Below, piece by piece: positions 62,994 to 64,000 of a stretch of DNA of 64,000 nt (within the stretch, counting starts at the first letter, position 1; each line of letters opens with the position of its first letter). The notes below the pieces were generated by a model that did not search any database, was not told where the DNA came from, and saw only the letters and a list, made by a program, of their open reading frames with translations. The DNA is taken from NCBI RefSeq assembly GCF_002245625.1, contig NZ_NOIG01000015.1:58612-122611 (forward strand), read 5' to 3'. Source of the stretch: Acidovorax kalamii (GTDB lineage Bacteria > Pseudomonadota > Gammaproteobacteria > Burkholderiales > Burkholderiaceae_C). The position numbers and the translations under genes are program-made.

Positions 62994-63648
62994 CCACATG
63001 CTCCAGCGCAAACAGCGGCAGTTCGGCCCGGCGGCTCAGCCACACGCCGCCGCCCAGCTCGATGGCGCCCTGCTGCAGGCCACGCCGGTACAGCTCGGCG
63101 CGGTGGCGGAACACGCGGTTGTCGGTCAGGTCTTCGTCGATGATGTCGCGTTCGTAGTCCTCGCGCGAGACGGCCTCGACATACAGCGCGCCTTTGCACA
63201 GGCGCCCCAGGTTGTGCAGCGCGGTCTTGAGATCGGGCGGGCTCAGGTAGGGCAGCACGCCCTGGCAGATCACGAAGTCGAACGGCTCGCTGGCCGCATA
63301 GTCCACCACCGAGCCCTGCTGCCAGCCAAAGCGCTCGCACAGGTAGGGGCTGAACTCCACGCCCTGGTAGCTCGCAGCGGGAAAGTGCTGCGCCACGATG
63401 TTCTTCCACAGCCCGATGCCACAGCCCACGTCGAGCACGCGGTGCACCGGCACGCGCAGGTACTTGAGGTAGCTGCACACAAAGGTGCCCAGGCGCTCCA
63501 TGTGCTGCGGGTCCACCACGCTGGTTTTCTTGTCGAAGTAAAAGCGCTGGTAGTAGGCCTCGTCGAAGGTGGTGGCGCTGGCGGATTTCAATGGGCGGTC
63601 CTTGTGGGCAGGGAAGACAGGGAGGGCGAGAGTATCCCGCACCTCCAT
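62986..63648 (-). CDS. Class I SAM-dependent methyltransferase
   Basis: A 220-residue methyltransferase. Motif I is VLDVGCGIGLWKNIVAQHF near residue 72, YQGVEFSPYLC is motif II and FDFVICQGVLPYL motif IV. FDEAYYQRFYFDKKTS at residues 28-43 is a pre-domain segment seen in some small-molecule methyltransferases. It is first in the coupled unit with the DTW and GNAT genes. The substrate is unknown. Confidence 0.88.
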   Translation of the reverse strand: MEVRDTLALPVFPAHKDRPLKSASATTFDEAYYQRFYFDKKTSVVDPQHMERLGTFVCSYLKYLRVPVHRVLDVGCGIGLWKNIVAQHFPAASYQGVEFSPYLCERFGWQQGSVVDYAASEPFDFVICQGVLPYLSPPDLKTALHNLGRLCKGALYVEAVSREDYERDIIDEDLTDNRVFRHRAELYRRGLQQGAIELGGGVWLSRRAELPLFALEHVDG

Positions 63649-63695
63649 GGAGAACCTGTTTGCGGTCTTTTCAGGGGGGCGTGTAGTCTGTCGCC

Positions 63696-64000
63696 ATGGA
63701 TTCGATGATCTCTGCCGCCGCCCGCGCGCTGGCGGGGGGCGACGCCCTCACCGCGCTGCAGCGGGTGGCCTTGCGCGACGACCCGCCCGCGCTGGCCCTG
63801 CGCGGCATCGCCATGGCCCAGCTGGGCGAACACCCGCGCGCCCGCGAACTGCTGCGCCGCGCCGCCCGCGCGTTTGGCGCCCACGAGCCCGTGGCCCGCG
63901 CCCGCTGTGTGGTGGCCGAGGCCGAGGTGGCCCTGGCCCAGCGCGACCTGGGCGGCGATGGCAGCAAGGGCCCCGCAGCCCTGCTGGCAGCGGCCCACAC
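63696..64000 (+). CDS. Hypothetical TPR-like protein, 3' end outside the window
   Basis: The first 101 codons of a gene running off the right edge. They encode MDSMISAAARALAGGDALTA and alternating Ala/Leu/Arg helices (ALALRGIAMAQLGEHPRARE, ARCVVAEAEVALAQRDLGG), a pattern like two or three TPR helices. No further domain is visible. It is divergent from the methyltransferase gene. The identity is uncertain. Confidence 0.6.
   Translation, partial: MDSMISAAARALAGGDALTALQRVALRDDPPALALRGIAMAQLGEHPRARELLRRAARAFGAHEPVARARCVVAEAEVALAQRDLGGDGSKGPAALLAAAH

Overview
The window is a GC-rich chromosomal segment of a betaproteobacterium, most likely a Comamonadaceae member close to Acidovorax or Comamonas. 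The basis is a meta-cleavage protocatechuate (pmd/lig-type) operon laid out as in that family, tripartite Bug and TRAP solute-binding proteins, several LysR regulators, and a dispersed intergenic repeat with an ATAGCT core that I associate with this family. I saw no tRNA, rRNA, CRISPR array, transposase, integrase or phage gene. Many long open frames antisense to real genes are GC artefacts.

Layout. 1-1.6 kb: PmrAB/QseBC-like two-component system divergent from a PAP2 phosphatase, with a PmrA-type direct repeat between them. 1.6-9.9 kb: central metabolism (pyruvate kinase, transketolase, GAPDH) and a tightly overlapping set speD-murU-pepP-CPBP protease. 9.9-15.1 kb: aldo/keto reductase, YdeI-like protein, ECF-type sigma factor, FlxA-like protein, FAD monooxygenase and an extra ClpP-like protease. 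15.1-31.4 kb: a catabolic island for lignin-derived aromatics. VanAB demethylates vanillate to protocatechuate under a GntR regulator with two ATGTATACAT operators. PmdAB opens the ring (4,5-cleavage), then PmdC, PmdD, PmdE and PmdF carry the product to pyruvate and oxaloacetate. A LysR gene divergent from the operon is the likely regulator, and a TRAP transporter plus Bug proteins probably bring in substrate.

31.5-37.5 kb: a ribosome hibernation-type protein, then a signalling pair: a 1188-residue secreted FecR-TPR-beta-barrel protein overlapping a CHASE2 adenylate/guanylate cyclase. 37.5-39.4 kb: a large composite palindrome, a glutamine-amidotransferase-like hydrolase and an unrecognised mini-operon of very short genes. 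39.4-41.6 kb: LysR and a second LigA/LigB-type dioxygenase pair. 41.7-44 kb: a radical SAM protein and DUF4130 partner (a proposed but poorly understood DNA repair pair), with a perfect palindrome on the start codon.

44-64 kb: an accessory region of small detoxification and regulatory units (PNPOx-like, GST, SlyD, pirin, MFS exporter, DUF1579, VOC, TetR, WYL, NIPSNAP, SDRs, LysRs). It includes one LysR gene broken by an amber codon, a second copy of the composite palindrome, and a final GNAT-DTW-methyltransferase group. The signals I consider most worth following are the FecR-barrel/CHASE2 cyclase pair, the two related composite palindromes, the mini-gene operon at 39.0-39.3 kb, the operator on the radical SAM start codon, and the repeat copy lying inside murU.
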